Assembly (NCBI GenBank): GCA_963806395.1
Contig: CAWDYI010000008.1
Location: forward strand, 186,001-250,000
DNA length: 64,000 nucleotides
From: DASSUW01 sp963806395
GTDB taxonomy: Bacteria; Actinomycetota; Thermoleophilia; Solirubrobacterales; Solirubrobacteraceae
Direction: 5' to 3'
Each line of letters opens with the position of its first letter. Within the stretch, counting starts at the first letter, position 1. This document shows, piece after piece, positions 1-8,340 of the stretch. Both the position numbers and the translations under genes were made by a program. The notes under the pieces were generated by a model. The model was not told where the DNA came from. It saw nothing but the letters and a program-made list of their open reading frames with translations, and ran no database searches.

Positions 1-339
1 CTCGACGGCTCGGAGATCGGCGGCGGGTCGATCCGTATCAACACGGTCGGCGTCCAGCAGCAGGTCTTCCGCGCGCTCGGCATCTCCGAGGAGGACGCCG
101 AGGCCCGCTTCGGCTTCCTGCTCGAGGCGCTGCGGTACGGCGCGCCGCCGCACGGCGGGCTCGCGCTCGGCATCGACCGGATCGCGTCGCTGCTCGCGGG
201 GCGCGACTCGATCCGCGACGTGATCGCCTTCCCCAAGACGGCCAGCGGGTCGGACCTGCTGACCGGCGCGCCGAGCGCGGTCGACGACGCCCAGCTCTCA
301 GAGCTCGGCCTCCGCCTCACTGTTCCGAAGCCGAGCTAG
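1..339 (+). CDS. aspS: Aspartyl-tRNA synthetase, C-terminal end (partial)
   Basis: Charges tRNA-Asp (or Asp/Asn) with aspartate in the cytoplasm. Only the last 112 residues are inside the window; the gene runs in from the left edge. The visible part holds the end of the class II catalytic core: a GGGSIRIN stretch, then the motif 3 segment HGGLALGIDRI with its ATP-binding arginine, then the conserved AFPKTASGSDLLTGAPS tail typical of bacterial AspS. The reading frame is open from base 1 and stops with TAG. The next gene starts about 55 bases downstream on the same strand. Confidence 0.94.
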   Translation, partial: LDGSEIGGGSIRINTVGVQQQVFRALGISEEDAEARFGFLLEALRYGAPPHGGLALGIDRIASLLAGRDSIRDVIAFPKTASGSDLLTGAPSAVDDAQLSELGLRLTVPKPS

Positions 340-394
340 GGCTAACACCCCATCGGGCTCAACCTTCACGGCTGAGGTGCCGATATGTTGGCGT

Positions 395-1456
395 GTGAGC
401 CAGATTTCCCCGCCGATCCGAATCCTCGTCGTCCTCGCTATCGCAGTCACGGGCATCTACATGCTCTTCCTGCGGCCGAAGCCCGAGGTAGTGCCGGCGG
501 CAGAGCCGGCCCCCAACACGCAGACCGCCGAGCCCGCCGTGAGCGGCCCCGGCAAAGTCGCGGAAGCAGCCCAGGGCGCCGTTGAGGCCTCGAACGACCA
601 GCTCTCCGCGCAGGAGGGCGTCGACGGCGTCGACGCCGGCGAGTCCGCCGCGGGTACGACCGGGACGGGTTCCGGCACGGGCGCCTCGAGCGACGCCGAG
701 GCCGCTGCCGCGGCTGCCGGCATCGCGGAGGACCTGAAGGGCCTCCCGAAGCCGGTCAGGCGAGCGCTCCGCCAGAACAAGGTGCTCGTGCTCCTGTTCT
801 GGAACGGCAAGTCGGCTGACGACAAGGCCGTGCGCGCTGCGATGAAGAAGGTCGACCGCTGGGACGGCCGCGTGTCGGTCCAGGTGGCGAACATCAAGAA
901 GATTTCGAAGTACGGCCGCATCTCCCGCGGTGTGGACGTCGAGCAGTCGCCGACGATCGTGGTCACCGACCCCTTCCTGAACGCCGAGACGCTGGTCGGC
1001 TACGTCGACACGACGACGATCGACCAGACGGTCGTGGATGCCTTCCGCAACACGACCGGGCTGTTCACGAGCGCCTACCTGCGCGACATCCACCGCGTCT
1101 GCGTGCGCCAATCGAACCTTGTGGCGAAGGTCCCGGGCTACTACGTCGGCGCCAGCGTGAAGCAGCTCGACGTCAGGATCGCGGGCTTCGACCGCGCCGT
1201 GAAGCGCTTCGTGAGCACCTTCAAGGCCGTCAAGGCGCCGAAGCGGTGGCGCGCGTACGACGCCGCGTCGGTCGCCGACCTGGCCACCTTCGCCGCGATC
1301 GTGTCGAAGGTCTCCGCTGCGGTGACCCCGAAGTCGAGCGCGGCTTCCGTGGGCGCGGCCGTGCGGACGTACGACGACGTGAGCACGCCGGTCGGCAAGC
1401 GCATGAACAAGCGCTTCGCTCGCGAAGGCCTGTTCCGCTGCGGCACGGACTTCTAG
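395..1456 (+). CDS. Membrane-anchored thioredoxin-fold protein without a CxxC site
   Basis: Hypothetical protein of 353 residues. One hydrophobic segment near residues 9-27 (RILVVLAIAVTGIYMLFL) is a likely uncleaved membrane anchor. An Ala/Gly/Thr-rich linker follows to about residue 110. Residues about 125-235 look like a thioredoxin-type fold (KVLVLLFWNGKSADDKAVR, then VDVEQSPTIVV with the cis-Pro-like position), but the redox CxxC is replaced by NGKS. A disulfide-reductase role is therefore unlikely, and binding or scaffolding is more plausible. GTG 395 is chosen because the protein then begins MSQISPPIRI just before the anchor and a TATGTT box lies 5 nt upstream; GTG 377 is also in frame. 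Function unknown. Confidence 0.75.
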   Translation: MSQISPPIRILVVLAIAVTGIYMLFLRPKPEVVPAAEPAPNTQTAEPAVSGPGKVAEAAQGAVEASNDQLSAQEGVDGVDAGESAAGTTGTGSGTGASSDAEAAAAAAGIAEDLKGLPKPVRRALRQNKVLVLLFWNGKSADDKAVRAAMKKVDRWDGRVSVQVANIKKISKYGRISRGVDVEQSPTIVVTDPFLNAETLVGYVDTTTIDQTVVDAFRNTTGLFTSAYLRDIHRVCVRQSNLVAKVPGYYVGASVKQLDVRIAGFDRAVKRFVSTFKAVKAPKRWRAYDAASVADLATFAAIVSKVSAAVTPKSSAASVGAAVRTYDDVSTPVGKRMNKRFAREGLFRCGTDF

Positions 1457-1464
1457 CACCCGCC

Positions 1465-1470
1465 TAGACT
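1465..1470 (+). promoter_or_regulatory. Putative -10 box (TAGACT) of a leaderless promoter
   Basis: TAGACT lies 8 nt before the GTG start at 1479, and there is no Shine-Dalgarno sequence. This matches the TANNNT-to-start spacing seen at several other genes here. Transcription would begin at or next to the start codon. Confidence 0.45.
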
Positions 1471-1478
1471 CACCGCTC

Positions 1479-1970
1479 GTGGAGCTTTTCCGCGAGCACC
1501 TGGAACACCCCGCCGGGCGCGGCCTGCGCCCGGCCGGCGCGTTCGACGGCACGGCCGGCGGCGCAGTCTGCGGTGACCTGATCCGCATCGGGATCCGCGT
1601 CGACGGCGAGCGCGTGGCCGCCGCCGGGTTCGACGCTTCCGGCTGCGGGACGATGACCGCCGCCGGTTCGGCGGCCGTCACGCTCGTGCGGGGCGCGCAC
1701 GTGCTCGACGCCGCGCGCGTCGGCGCGCACGCGATCGCCGCCGAGCTCGGCGGCCTCTCACCCGGCAAGTTCCACGCCGCCGACCTGGCGGCCGACGCGC
1801 TCCATCGCGCGCTCGGCGCCGCCGCCCGCGACGGCGCCGCGGTCGCCCCCGACTCCGGGACGCACGCTGGTGGCGATGAGCGGCGGGGTCGACTCGGCCG
1901 TGGCCGCGCTGCTCGCCGGGGACAACGCCGCCGCCGTCACGCTCGAGCTGTGGGCCGATCCGTCGAATGA
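1479..1970 (+). CDS. NifU/IscU-like Fe-S scaffold domain, overlapping mnmA
   Basis: The first ~115 residues match the IscU/NifU N-terminal fold: GGAVCGD (Cys31) and SGCGTM (Cys56) are two of the three usual cluster-ligand cysteines. The third position is Ala (KFHAADLAADAL, Ala100), so cluster assembly may be altered or the protein may bind differently. The last ~40 residues overlap mnmA in another frame and have arginine-rich composition typical of out-of-frame reading, so the true C-terminus is uncertain. The mnmA frame stays open upstream of its GTG, which makes a NifU-MnmA fusion broken by one indel possible. A scaffold next to a tRNA thiolase fits sulfur or Fe-S handling. Confidence 0.7.
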   Translation: MELFREHLEHPAGRGLRPAGAFDGTAGGAVCGDLIRIGIRVDGERVAAAGFDASGCGTMTAAGSAAVTLVRGAHVLDAARVGAHAIAAELGGLSPGKFHAADLAADALHRALGAAARDGAAVAPDSGTHAGGDERRGRLGRGRAARRGQRRRRHARAVGRSVE

Positions 1971-2898
1971 CGCTGAGGGATCGTGCTGCTCGGCGCACGC
2001 CGTCCGGATCGCGCGGTCGGTCGCGCACGGGATGGGCCTGCCGCACTTCACGCTCGACCTGCGCGACGAGTTCCGCGCCGGGGTGGTCGACCCGTTCCTG
2101 GCCGACCACGCCGCCGGCCTGACGCCGAACCCGTGCGTCGGCTGCAACGGCCATGTGCGGCTCGACGCGATGGTCGAGTTCGCGGACCGCCTCGGCGCCG
2201 CGCACCTCGCCACCGGCCACTACGCGCGCAAGACCGCGGACGGGCTGCTGCGCGCGGCCGCCGATCCGGCCAAGGACCAGACCTACATGCTCGCCGCCGT
2301 CTCGACGGCCACGCTCGCCCGCCTGCGGTTCCCGCTCGGCGACCTCACCAAGCCGGAGGTGCGCGCGCTCGCGGCCGAAGCCGAGCTGCCGGTCGCGTCA
2401 AAGGCCGAGTCGCAGGACCTGTGCTTCCTCGCCGGCACCGGCAAGGCGGCGTTCCTCTCCCGTCACGGCAGCCTCCCGGAGCGGCCCGGCGACGTCGTCG
2501 ACACCGCCGGCCGCGTGCTCGGCCGGCACCTCGGCCATCACAACTACACGGTCGGCCAGCGCCGCGGGCTCGGGATCGCGGCCGCCGAGCCGCTGTACGT
2601 GCTCGCCAAGGAGGCGGACACGAACCGCGTCACCGTCGGCGCGCTGGCGGAGCTGGCGACCCACGCCGTGTCCGTGCGCGGCGCCCGCCTGCACCGGGCC
2701 GGCACCGAGGTCGACGCGGTCAAGCTGCGCTACCGCTCGCGCCCGATCGCGTGCCGCGTCGCCGGCGACCCCGCGCCGGGCAAGCACCGCCGGCTCGAGC
2801 TCGAGCTGGCCGGCCCCGTCGACGGAGCGGCGCCGGGCCAGACCGCGTGCCTGCTGAAGGGCGACGTGGTCGTGGGGTGGGGGACGATCAGCGCCTGA
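1870..2898 (+). CDS. mnmA: tRNA-specific 2-thiouridylase MnmA
   Basis: Thiolates U34 of Lys, Glu and Gln tRNAs at the 2-position, using ATP and a persulfide sulfur donor. The protein has 342 residues. The N-terminal PP-loop SGGVDS (residues 4-9) adenylates the uridine. The two catalytic cysteines are visible: Cys89 in NPCVGCN and Cys185 in SQDLCFLAG. HATGHY-like (ATGHYAR) and YTVGQRRGLGI motifs follow, then the C-terminal beta-barrel. GTG 1870 gives VAMSGGVDS, slightly short at the N-terminus for the family. The NifU-like frame overlaps it by 101 nt. The MFS gene starts 43 nt downstream after a hairpin. Confidence 0.93.
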   Translation: MAMSGGVDSAVAALLAGDNAAAVTLELWADPSNDAEGSCCSAHAVRIARSVAHGMGLPHFTLDLRDEFRAGVVDPFLADHAAGLTPNPCVGCNGHVRLDAMVEFADRLGAAHLATGHYARKTADGLLRAAADPAKDQTYMLAAVSTATLARLRFPLGDLTKPEVRALAAEAELPVASKAESQDLCFLAGTGKAAFLSRHGSLPERPGDVVDTAGRVLGRHLGHHNYTVGQRRGLGIAAAEPLYVLAKEADTNRVTVGALAELATHAVSVRGARLHRAGTEVDAVKLRYRSRPIACRVAGDPAPGKHRRLELELAGPVDGAAPGQTACLLKGDVVVGWGTISA

Positions 2899-2915
2899 CC
2901 GCTGAGAGTCGCGCA

Positions 2916-2936
2916 CTCGGCCATGCTGTGGCCGAG
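2916..2936 (+). terminator. Hairpin between mnmA and the MFS gene
   Basis: Perfect 8-bp stem CTCGGCCA / TGGCCGAG with a 5-base loop (2924-2928). It lies 17 nt after the mnmA stop and 5 nt before the ATG of the next gene. It lacks a T-run, so it may attenuate, or mask the start of the MFS gene, rather than act as a classical terminator. Confidence 0.5.
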
Positions 2937-2941
2937 AGCCC

Positions 2942-4207
2942 ATGCCGACGCCCCGCTCCGTCCAGCGCACGTACCTCCTGCTCATCCTGGGCAACACCCT
3001 GGCGGCGTCGTTCATCTGGGGGATCAACACGATCTTCCTGCTCGACGCCGGGCTCTCGAACCTGGAGGCGTTCGCAGCGAACGCCTTCTTCACCGTCGGG
3101 ATGGTGCTGTTCGAGGTGCCGACCGGGATCGTCGCCGACACGGTCGGGCGCCGCGCCTCGTACCTGCTCGGCACGCTGACGCTGACCGCGTCGACGCTGC
3201 TCTACGTGCTGCTGTGGCAGATCGAGGCGCCGTTCTGGCAGTGGGCGGTCGTCTCGATCCTGCTCGGGCTCGGCTTCACGTTCTTCTCCGGGGCGGTCGA
3301 GGCGTGGCTGGTCGACGCGCTGACCGCGACAGGCTTCACGGGAGCGATGGAGTCGGTCTTCGGGCGCGGCCAGGTCGTCGGCGGCGCGGCGATGCTCACC
3401 GGTTCGGTCGCGGGCGGATTCATCGCCCAGCAGACGAGCCTGGGGGTGCCCTTCGTGCTCCGCGGCATCGTCCTGATGCTGATGTTCGTGGTCGCGTTCC
3501 GGCTGATGCACGACACCGGATTCACGCCCGCAAAGGGCGGCAGGCCGCTCGCGGAGATGCGGAAGATCGCCTCCGCCTCGATCGAGTTCGGCTGGCGGGT
3601 GCCTGCGGTGAAGTGGCTGATGGTCCAGGCGCTGTTCACCGGCGGCGTCGGCATCTACGGGTTCTACGCCCTGCAGCCGTACCTGCTCGAGCTCTACGGG
3701 GACCCGGAGGCCTACCAGATCGCCGGCCTGGTGGCGGCGATCGTCGCCGGGGCGCAGATCCTCGGAGGGCTGGCGGCGTCCCGGATCCGCGGGATCTTCC
3801 GCCGCCGCACGTCTGCGCTGATCGCGACGGCGGCGCTGTCGACGGTCGCGCTCGGCCTGATCGGCGTCTTCGAGAACTTCTGGGCCGTGATCGGGCTGAT
3901 CGTCGTCTGGGGGCTGCTGTTCGCAGCCACGATGCCGATCCGCCAGACGTATCTCAACGGCCTGATCCCGTCGCGCCAGCGGGCGACGATCCTCTCCTTC
4001 GACTCGCTGATGGGCTCCAGCGGTGGGGTCTGGGCCCAGCCGGTGCTCGGCCGCGCCGCTGACGTGTGGGGCTACGCGCCGTCCTATCTGATGGCGGCGG
4101 GGATCTCGACGCTCGCGATCCCGTTCCTCGTCCTGTCGAGACGGCAGAACGCTCCCGCGGACACCGTCGAGGTGATCGAGACACAGGAGGCCCTGCAGGC
4201 CACCTGA
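2942..4207 (+). CDS. MFS transporter
   Basis: Membrane transporter of the major facilitator superfamily, 421 residues with about 12 hydrophobic segments. The loop 2-3 signature (motif A) reads GIVADTVGRR, near residues 63-72, preceded by the usual FEVPTG. Substrate is unknown; drug or metabolite efflux would be typical. It is the last gene on the plus strand before the convergent tetR gene (15-nt gap). The start ATG 2942 gives MPTPRSVQRTYLLLILGN, with the first membrane segment starting at once. Hydrophobicity and length fit an intact gene. Confidence 0.88.
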   Translation: MPTPRSVQRTYLLLILGNTLAASFIWGINTIFLLDAGLSNLEAFAANAFFTVGMVLFEVPTGIVADTVGRRASYLLGTLTLTASTLLYVLLWQIEAPFWQWAVVSILLGLGFTFFSGAVEAWLVDALTATGFTGAMESVFGRGQVVGGAAMLTGSVAGGFIAQQTSLGVPFVLRGIVLMLMFVVAFRLMHDTGFTPAKGGRPLAEMRKIASASIEFGWRVPAVKWLMVQALFTGGVGIYGFYALQPYLLELYGDPEAYQIAGLVAAIVAGAQILGGLAASRIRGIFRRRTSALIATAALSTVALGLIGVFENFWAVIGLIVVWGLLFAATMPIRQTYLNGLIPSRQRATILSFDSLMGSSGGVWAQPVLGRAADVWGYAPSYLMAAGISTLAIPFLVLSRRQNAPADTVEVIETQEALQAT

Positions 4208-4222
4208 ACGCCGCCGCTTCGT

Positions 4223-4927
4223 CTACGCCGTGTCGCGGCGCTTCTCGAGCGCGTCGAGGATGAGGTCGAGGCCATACTCGAACGAGGCCGCGAAGTCGTA
4301 GCCGACCTTGGCGACGTGCCCGGCGACGACCTCGGCGAGGTAGGGGAACTCCTCCGCGAGCGAGGCGAACTGTCGCTCCTCCGCGAGCTCGGCGAACTCC
4401 CGCATCTGCTCCTCCGCGACCGCCGCGCCTTCCTCGGCAGTCTCGAACGGGATGTTCTTCTCCTGGAGGGCGAAGCCGTAGATGTAGGCGTCCTGGACGG
4501 AGTAGGCCTGGATGGTCATCTCGATCGAGAAGCCTCCTTCCCGGAGGCAACCGAGCACGGCGTCGTGGAGTCGGATGCTTGCCGGCCCGGGTGTCCGTCG
4601 CGACTCCATCAGGCCGACGGCCCAGCGGTGACGGTTGAGCACCTCCCGCGTTGAGATCGCCCGCTTGCGCATCGCGGTCTTCCAGTCGCCGTCCGTCGAC
4701 GGCAGCTCGATCTCGCTGAAGACGACGTCGACCATCCCGTCGAGCAGCTCCTCCTTGTTCGGCACGTAGTGGTAGAGCGACATCGCGCCTGCGCCGAGTT
4801 CGTCGGCCAGCTTGCGCATCGAGACCGACTCGATCCCGTCGCGGAGGGCGAGCCCGACCGCGGCCTGCACCACACGGTCCTTGCTCAGAGGCGCTCGCGG
4901 CTGGGTGGCTGGTTCCGGTCTACCCAT
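4223..4927 (-). CDS. TetR-family transcriptional repressor of the MMPL gene
   Basis: Repressor of 234 residues. The N-terminal HTH domain covers residues about 15-60: VVQAAVGLALRDG, then the recognition region RKLADELGAGAMSLYHYV. The tyrosine-rich SLYHYVPNKEELLDGMVD is characteristic. The larger C-terminal ligand domain resembles the TetR C-terminal class. ATG 4927 is chosen because it begins MGRPEPATQ before the HTH; a longer reading would run through the operator region and into the mmpL gene. It is divergent from the MMPL transporter, and two identical-arm palindromes lie between them. Probable job: bind TCGTACnnnGTACGA and release it on sensing an exported compound. Confidence 0.9.
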   Translation of the reverse strand: MGRPEPATQPRAPLSKDRVVQAAVGLALRDGIESVSMRKLADELGAGAMSLYHYVPNKEELLDGMVDVVFSEIELPSTDGDWKTAMRKRAISTREVLNRHRWAVGLMESRRTPGPASIRLHDAVLGCLREGGFSIEMTIQAYSVQDAYIYGFALQEKNIPFETAEEGAAVAEEQMREFAELAEERQFASLAEEFPYLAEVVAGHVAKVGYDFAASFEYGLDLILDALEKRRDTA

Positions 4928-4943
4928 GGTTCGGTTTACCCCC

Positions 4944-4973
4944 TTGACGCATCGTACAGCGTACGAGTACGTT
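4944..4973 (+). promoter_or_regulatory. Putative promoter of the MMPL gene
   Basis: TTGACG (4944-4949) and TACGTT (4968-4973) with an 18-bp spacer resemble a primary-sigma promoter. The first TetR operator sits inside the spacer, so repressor binding would block RNA polymerase. An AAGGAG ribosome site near 5001 precedes ATG 5012. Confidence 0.55.
4952..4966. promoter_or_regulatory. TetR operator copy 1 (TCGTAC-AGC-GTACGA)
   Basis: Perfect 6-bp inverted repeat around a 3-bp centre. Its arms are identical to those of copy 2. It lies between the divergent tetR and MMPL genes. Confidence 0.8.
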
Positions 4974-4977
4974 CTGA

Positions 4978-4992
4978 TCGTACACCGTACGA
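4978..4992. promoter_or_regulatory. TetR operator copy 2 (TCGTAC-ACC-GTACGA)
   Basis: Second copy with the same arms and a different centre. Centre-to-centre distance from copy 1 is 26 bp, about 2.5 helical turns, so two repressor dimers could bind to roughly opposite faces of the DNA. Confidence 0.8.
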
Positions 4993-5011
4993 ACCCTCTG
5001 AAGGAGCCGCC

Positions 5012-7168
5012 ATGAACGTCCTCACCCGTTTCGTCCTCGACCACAAGCGACTCGTGCTCGGCTTCTGGCTCGTCGTGACGATCGCCGCCTTTGCCGCGCT
5101 CCAGCCGGCGGGCAATGCTCTCTCGCAGCAGTTCAGCCTGCCGGGCCGCGAGAGCTTCGAGACGAACGAGGAGCTCGCCGCGATCTACGGCAACGGCGGC
5201 GACATCGCGCCGATCGTGCCCGTCGTGGACCTCCCGACGGGGAAGACGGTCGACTCGCCCGGCGTCACGAGCGAGCTCGACGCGGCTCTTGCGAGAGTCG
5301 AGGCAGCGCTGCCGGAGGCCAGGACGGCCTCGTATGCCTCAACCCGCGACCGCGCGTTCGTCTCCGACGACGGTCGCACCACCTTCGCCCTCGTCTACAT
5401 CCCGGCCAAGGGTGGAGTCAATCCCGGCTGGGTCGAGGCGAAGGCGGCGCAGGCGGCGCTGGCGGGCGTCACGGTCGGCGGCTCGGCGGTCGAGGTGACA
5501 GGGCTCGACGCACTGCGCGCCTCCGCCGGCGAGAGCGAGGGCGACGGCACCGGCGTCCTGCTGGGGACGCTGGTGGCAGCGCTGGGCGCGCTCCTGGTCC
5601 TCGTCATGGTCTTCCGGTCGTTCATGGCGCTCGTGCCGCTGCTGATGGCCTTCGTCGCGATCCCGACGACCTTCCTGCTGGTCTGGCCGCTGGCGAGCGT
5701 CACCGACGTGTCGGTGATCGTCCAGTTCCTCGTCGCGCTGATCGGGCTCGGGATCGCGATCGACTACGCGCTGCTCGTCGTGGTCCGCTGGCGCGAGGAG
5801 CGGCAGCGCGCGAACGTGACGAACGACGCGGCGGTGCGAGGCGCGATGCAGCACGCCGGCTCCGCCGTCGTCTTCAGCGGCACCACCGTCGCGATCTCGC
5901 TGCTCGCGCTCGTCGCCCTGCCGGTGCCGTTCCTGCGCAGCATCGGCATCGCCGGCCTGCTGATCGCGCTGGTCAGCGTCGCCGTCGCCGTCACGCTCCT
6001 GCCGGTCATTCTCGCGACGATCGGGCCGAGGCTCGACTGGCCGCGCAACCGACGCGACGCCCGCGCCAGCCGCGGCTGGTCGGCCTGGGCCCGCCTCGTC
6101 GTGCGCCACCGCTGGCCTGCGGCCGTGGCATCGACGGCCGTGCTTGCCGCGCTCGTCATCGCCGCCTCCTCGATCCAGCTCGGGAACCCGCGCGCCGACT
6201 CGCTCGCGAACGCCGGACCCGCGCGCGCCGGCCTCGAGAAGCTGGAGAACTCGGGCATCGGCACGGGCCCGCTCTCGCCCTTCGACGCGCTCGTCCGCTC
6301 AGGTGACCCCGAGGCCGTGGCGGCGGCGCTCGCCGAGGTCGAAGGTGTCCAGAGCGCGGCAGCACCTGCGGACTGGCGCCGCGGCGGCACGTCGCTCGTC
6401 ACGATCATCCCGACCGAGGACGGGAACTCCGCGGCCGGCCGAGCGACGCTCGACCGCCTGCGGGCAGGCACGCAGACGCTGCCGGCCGAGGTGACGATCG
6501 GCGGGGAGGCCGCGCTGAGCGCCGACTTCCTCGACGCCGTCTACGGCAACTTCCCGCTCATCATCGCGCTCATCTCCGTCCTCACCTTCCTGCTCCTCGC
6601 GCGCGCATTCCGCTCGCTCATCCTCCCGCTCAAGGCCGTCCTCCTGAACCTGCTCTCCGTCGCCGCCGCCTGGGGCCTGGTCGTGCTCGTCTGGCAGGAG
6701 GGCTTCGGCTCCGGTGCGATCTGGGGCATCGAGGCGACTCACGCGATCAACGTCGAGATGCCGATCGTCATCTTCGCGTTCCTGTTCGGCATCTCGATGG
6801 ACTACCAGGTCTTCATCATCAGCCGCATGCGGGAGGCGTACGACCGCACCCGCTCGACCGAAGCCGCCGTCGTCGAGGGCATCGGCCGCACGGGCCGGCT
6901 CGTGACGAGCGCCGCCCTGATCCTCGGCCTCGCGTTCGTCGCCTTCAGCGCCAGCCCGGGCACCGAAGCCAAGATCTTCGCCACCGCGCTCGGCGGCGGG
7001 ATCCTGATCGACGCGACGATCATCCGCGGCATCCTCGCGCCCGCCGCGGTCGCCATCCTCGGCCGCTGGAACTGGTGGCTCCCGGCGTGGGCCGCGCGGA
7101 TTCTCCGCGTTGAGCCGTCGCCTCTGCAGCCGGTCGCGACTCCCGATCCCGTCCCTCAGCCCGCGTAG
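5012..7168 (+). CDS. MMPL/RND-superfamily membrane transporter
   Basis: Large membrane exporter of 718 residues in the MMPL (mycobacterial membrane protein large-like) branch of RND permeases, driven by the proton gradient. Layout is typical: one N-terminal membrane helix, an extracytoplasmic domain (residues about 35-185), a five- to six-helix bundle (~185-370), then a second copy of the same plan. The second bundle carries the family segment FLFGISMDYQVFIISRMREAY, and the first carries LGIAIDYALLVVVRWREE. ATG 5012 has a good ribosome site (AAGGAGCC). The upstream TetR gene and paired operators indicate ligand-induced expression. Likely exports a lipid or a toxic hydrophobic compound; the substrate is not visible from sequence. 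Confidence 0.9.
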   Translation: MNVLTRFVLDHKRLVLGFWLVVTIAAFAALQPAGNALSQQFSLPGRESFETNEELAAIYGNGGDIAPIVPVVDLPTGKTVDSPGVTSELDAALARVEAALPEARTASYASTRDRAFVSDDGRTTFALVYIPAKGGVNPGWVEAKAAQAALAGVTVGGSAVEVTGLDALRASAGESEGDGTGVLLGTLVAALGALLVLVMVFRSFMALVPLLMAFVAIPTTFLLVWPLASVTDVSVIVQFLVALIGLGIAIDYALLVVVRWREERQRANVTNDAAVRGAMQHAGSAVVFSGTTVAISLLALVALPVPFLRSIGIAGLLIALVSVAVAVTLLPVILATIGPRLDWPRNRRDARASRGWSAWARLVVRHRWPAAVASTAVLAALVIAASSIQLGNPRADSLANAGPARAGLEKLENSGIGTGPLSPFDALVRSGDPEAVAAALAEVEGVQSAAAPADWRRGGTSLVTIIPTEDGNSAAGRATLDRLRAGTQTLPAEVTIGGEAALSADFLDAVYGNFPLIIALISVLTFLLLARAFRSLILPLKAVLLNLLSVAAAWGLVVLVWQEGFGSGAIWGIEATHAINVEMPIVIFAFLFGISMDYQVFIISRMREAYDRTRSTEAAVVEGIGRTGRLVTSAALILGLAFVAFSASPGTEAKIFATALGGGILIDATIIRGILAPAAVAILGRWNWWLPAWAARILRVEPSPLQPVATPDPVPQPA

Positions 7169-7174
7169 TAGCCC

Positions 7175-8005
7175 CTAGAGGTCGAGCTCGCCACGGACGC
7201 ACGAGACGGTGCCGCCGCCGACCCACACGGCGCCGTCCGCGTCCTGGCTGACGTGGACGCGGCCGGAGCGGCCGAGCGCCGTGCCCTGCCGGGCGACGTA
7301 GGGCGCGGTCGCCCGGCCCGTGGCGAGCAGCCACTGGGCCAGCGAGGCGTTGAGGCTCCCCGTGACCGGGTCCTCGTCCACGGCGCCGTTCTTGTACGTG
7401 AAGGCGCGGACCTCGAAGGCCTCGGGCGAGCCGGCCGGGTACGGCGCGACGACGCCGACGTCGAGCTCGTCATAGCGCGGCGTCAGGGCGAGCACGGCCT
7501 CTGGGTCGTCGAGCAGGACCGCGACCCAGCCGGGGCCGTTGTCGACCCACTGGGTGTCCCTCATGGCGGCGCGGTCGACGCCGAGCATCCGGGCCAGCCG
7601 CTCCACGAGCGCGTCGTCCACCGGGCCGGAGCGCATGAGCGGCGGGGCCGCGAACGCAAGGCCGGCCTCCGTGCGGCGGACGGGCACGAGGCCGGCGCCG
7701 CACTCCTGAACGATCACGTCGTCGCGGCGCGGGGCTCCGCCCGCCTCCAGCCACGCGTGGCAGGTCCCGAGCGTCGGATGACCGGCGAAGGGCAGCTCGC
7801 GGCCCGGAGTGAAGATCCTCACCCGGTAGTCGGCGTCCTGGGACTCGGGCGGCAGCACGAACGTCGTCTCGGACAGGTTCGTCCAGTGCGCGAAGCGCTG
7901 CATCGCGTCCACCGACAGCCCGGCGCCTTCGAGGACGACGGCCACGGGGTTGCCGGCGTACGGCTGGGTCGTGAAGACGTCGACCTGAGCGAAGGGGCGG
8001 GACAC
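7175..8005 (-). CDS. PhzF-family isomerase/epimerase-like protein
   Basis: Cytoplasmic protein of 276 residues with the two-lobed diaminopimelate-epimerase-like fold. Family signatures: FTTQPYAGNPVAVV near the start, the probable catalytic Glu46 in NLSETTFV, LPFAGHPTLGTCHAWL, and DEDPVTGSLNASLAQWL near the C-terminus. Phenazine genes are absent, so this is a stand-alone PhzF homologue of unknown substrate rather than part of an antibiotic cluster. GTG 8005 begins MSRPFAQVDVF, the usual N-terminus; an ATG 48 nt upstream would add an unrelated Arg/Ala-rich tail. It converges on the MMPL gene with a 6-nt gap. Confidence 0.88.
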   Translation of the reverse strand: MSRPFAQVDVFTTQPYAGNPVAVVLEGAGLSVDAMQRFAHWTNLSETTFVLPPESQDADYRVRIFTPGRELPFAGHPTLGTCHAWLEAGGAPRRDDVIVQECGAGLVPVRRTEAGLAFAAPPLMRSGPVDDALVERLARMLGVDRAAMRDTQWVDNGPGWVAVLLDDPEAVLALTPRYDELDVGVVAPYPAGSPEAFEVRAFTYKNGAVDEDPVTGSLNASLAQWLLATGRATAPYVARQGTALGRSGRVHVSQDADGAVWVGGGTVSCVRGELDL

Positions 8006-8142
8006 GGGGCGCAGTGTCGCAGGGCACGCGGCCCGCTCACGGGGCCTGACCAACGGCGCTTTGGGCTCCGCATCCGGCCAACCTTCCCGTGGGCGGGGAG
8101 GTCATCCCTTTCGACCACACCTTGCGACGAAGGGGAACCTCC

Positions 8143-8328
8143 ATGTACAAGCGCTCACTCGGGACCATCGCGGTGATGGCCGGCCTGCTCGCGGCGGCCG
8201 CGCCGGCACACGCCGGCACGCTCGTCGGGAATCCCGGCAAAGGCTCCGCGGTGCTCGAATCGGTCGGCACGAAGTACACGATGCTCGCGCCGCACTTCGT
8301 CCCGGAGGTCAACGACGAGGTGCTCTAG
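8143..8328 (+). CDS. Small secreted protein
   Basis: 61 residues. MYKRSLGTIAVMAGLLAAAAPAHAG is a clear Sec signal peptide with an AHA-G cleavage site. The mature part (about 37 residues) begins TLVGNPGKGSAVLESVGTK and has no recognised domain. ATG 8143 is preceded by a GGGGAACC stretch that could be a weak ribosome site. It lies 12 nt before another secreted-protein gene on the same strand, so the two may be co-expressed. It may be the surviving N-terminal part of a longer protein, but no continuation was found in another frame. Function unknown. Confidence 0.6.
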   Translation: MYKRSLGTIAVMAGLLAAAAPAHAGTLVGNPGKGSAVLESVGTKYTMLAPHFVPEVNDEVL

Positions 8329-8340
8329 TGTTGCGCCAGG

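Noticed and set aside
7175..8005. Phenazine biosynthesis cluster
   Set aside because: Only a lone PhzF homologue; no phzA-E or phzG genes nearby.
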